This document shows, one piece after another, positions 5,759-6,191 of a stretch of 6,191 nucleotides of DNA. A program made the translations under genes and the position numbers. Below the pieces are notes generated by a model. That model did no database searches. It was not told the DNA's origin and worked only from the letters and a program-made list of their open reading frames with translations. The stretch is from NCBI GenBank assembly GCA_900767685.1, contig CAAGAB010000187.1:1-6191 (forward strand), read 5' to 3'. The first letter of the stretch is position 1. The number at the start of each line of letters is the position of its first letter. Source of the stretch: an uncultured Coprococcus sp. Lineage in GTDB: Bacteria; Bacillota_A; Clostridia; Lachnospirales; Lachnospiraceae.

Positions 5759-6191
5759 ATGATTAAGGTAGCAGTGTTAGGATATGGAAATATCGGTTCA
5801 GGAGTTGTGCAGGTATTGCTGAAGAATAAGGAAACAATCGCAAAGAAGGCAGGAGATGAGATCGTGCCGGCATGCGTACTTGATCTTCGCGATTTCCCAG
5901 GCGACGTGATGGAAGATAAGGTAGTAAAGGATATTAATCTGATTACACAGAACCCAGAAATTTCAATTGTTGTTGAGACTATGGGTGGAACAAAGCCAGC
6001 ATATGCCTTCGTAAAGGCTTGTCTTGAGGCAGGAAAGCATGTTGCAACCTCCAATAAGGAGCTTGTTGCTGCGCATGGACCAGAGCTTCTTGAGATTGCA
6101 AAGGCACATCATGTAAGCTTTCTATTTGAGGCAAGTGTAGGCGGCGGCATTCCGATTATTCGTCCTCTTGTTTCAAGCATCACTTCCGATG
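5759..6191 (+). CDS. hom: Homoserine dehydrogenase, 5' part only
   Basis: Homoserine dehydrogenase reduces aspartate semialdehyde to homoserine with NAD(P)H, the branch step towards threonine and methionine. Only the first 144 codons are in the window; the gene runs off the right edge with no stop codon (family length is roughly 400-430). Residues 1-13 (MIKVAVLGYGNIG) begin a Rossmann fold with the GxGxxG nucleotide-binding loop at 8-13. ETMGG (73-77), ATSNKEL (96-102, with the conserved Lys100) and FEASVGGGIPII (123-134) are the cofactor- and substrate-site motifs of the family. The ATG at 5759 is the natural start because the fold begins within a few residues. The SD is weak: GGAAAGG at 5740-5746 is 12 nt away, and GGTTGGA at 5745-5751 is a poorer match at 7 nt. 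The gene lies 50 nt after prfB with no clear terminator or promoter between them. Any C-terminal ACT regulatory domain would be outside the window. Confidence 0.95.
   Translation, partial: MIKVAVLGYGNIGSGVVQVLLKNKETIAKKAGDEIVPACVLDLRDFPGDVMEDKVVKDINLITQNPEISIVVETMGGTKPAYAFVKACLEAGKHVATSNKELVAAHGPELLEIAKAHHVSFLFEASVGGGIPIIRPLVSSITSD

Noticed and set aside
5716..6054. Open frame on the - strand over the start of hom
   Set aside because: The + strand frame carries GYGNIG, NKEL and the other homoserine dehydrogenase motifs, so the opposite frame is a shadow.

Overview
The window reads as an ordinary chromosomal core-gene segment of a low-to-moderate G+C Firmicute. Protein sequence style points to Clostridia, most likely a Lachnospiraceae (Clostridium cluster XIVa) member: long-form HPF, an approximately 860-residue SecA with a CxC...CC zinc tail, Shine-Dalgarno sites of the AGGAGG type, and the wording of the enolase and SecA motifs. 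This is inference from remembered family sequences, not a search. I see no mobile element, CRISPR array, tRNA or rRNA.

Left part (1-1092). The window opens inside the 3' third of enolase (eno, + strand). A perfect 16-bp inverted repeat follows and serves as a shared terminator with a convergent gene, a 127-residue XRE/Cro-type DNA-binding protein on the - strand. Upstream of that regulator lie two related short palindromes that could be its own operators. Next comes the strong rho-independent terminator of the following - strand gene.

Middle (1093-1933). Long-form ribosome hibernation factor hpf is on the - strand and is divergent from secA. The 304-bp gap between them carries a good sigma-A-type promoter for hpf, an 11-bp AT-only inverted repeat placed at the predicted 5' end of the hpf mRNA, and one good plus one weaker promoter for secA.

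Right part (1934-6191). secA, prfB (release factor 2) and the 5' third of a homoserine dehydrogenase gene (hom) run in one direction with gaps of 64 and 50 nt and no visible terminator, so they may share a transcript. The prfB reading frame is continuous: the usual +1 programmed-frameshift site near codon 25 is absent.

Functionally these are glycolysis (eno), ribosome storage (hpf), protein export (secA), translation termination (prfB) and aspartate-family amino-acid synthesis (hom), plus one local regulator of unknown targets. I do not find a novel multi-gene system here. The points most worth a second look are regulatory: the frameshift-less prfB, the hpf 5' hairpin, the paired palindromes upstream of the XRE gene and the closely packed hpf/secA promoters.
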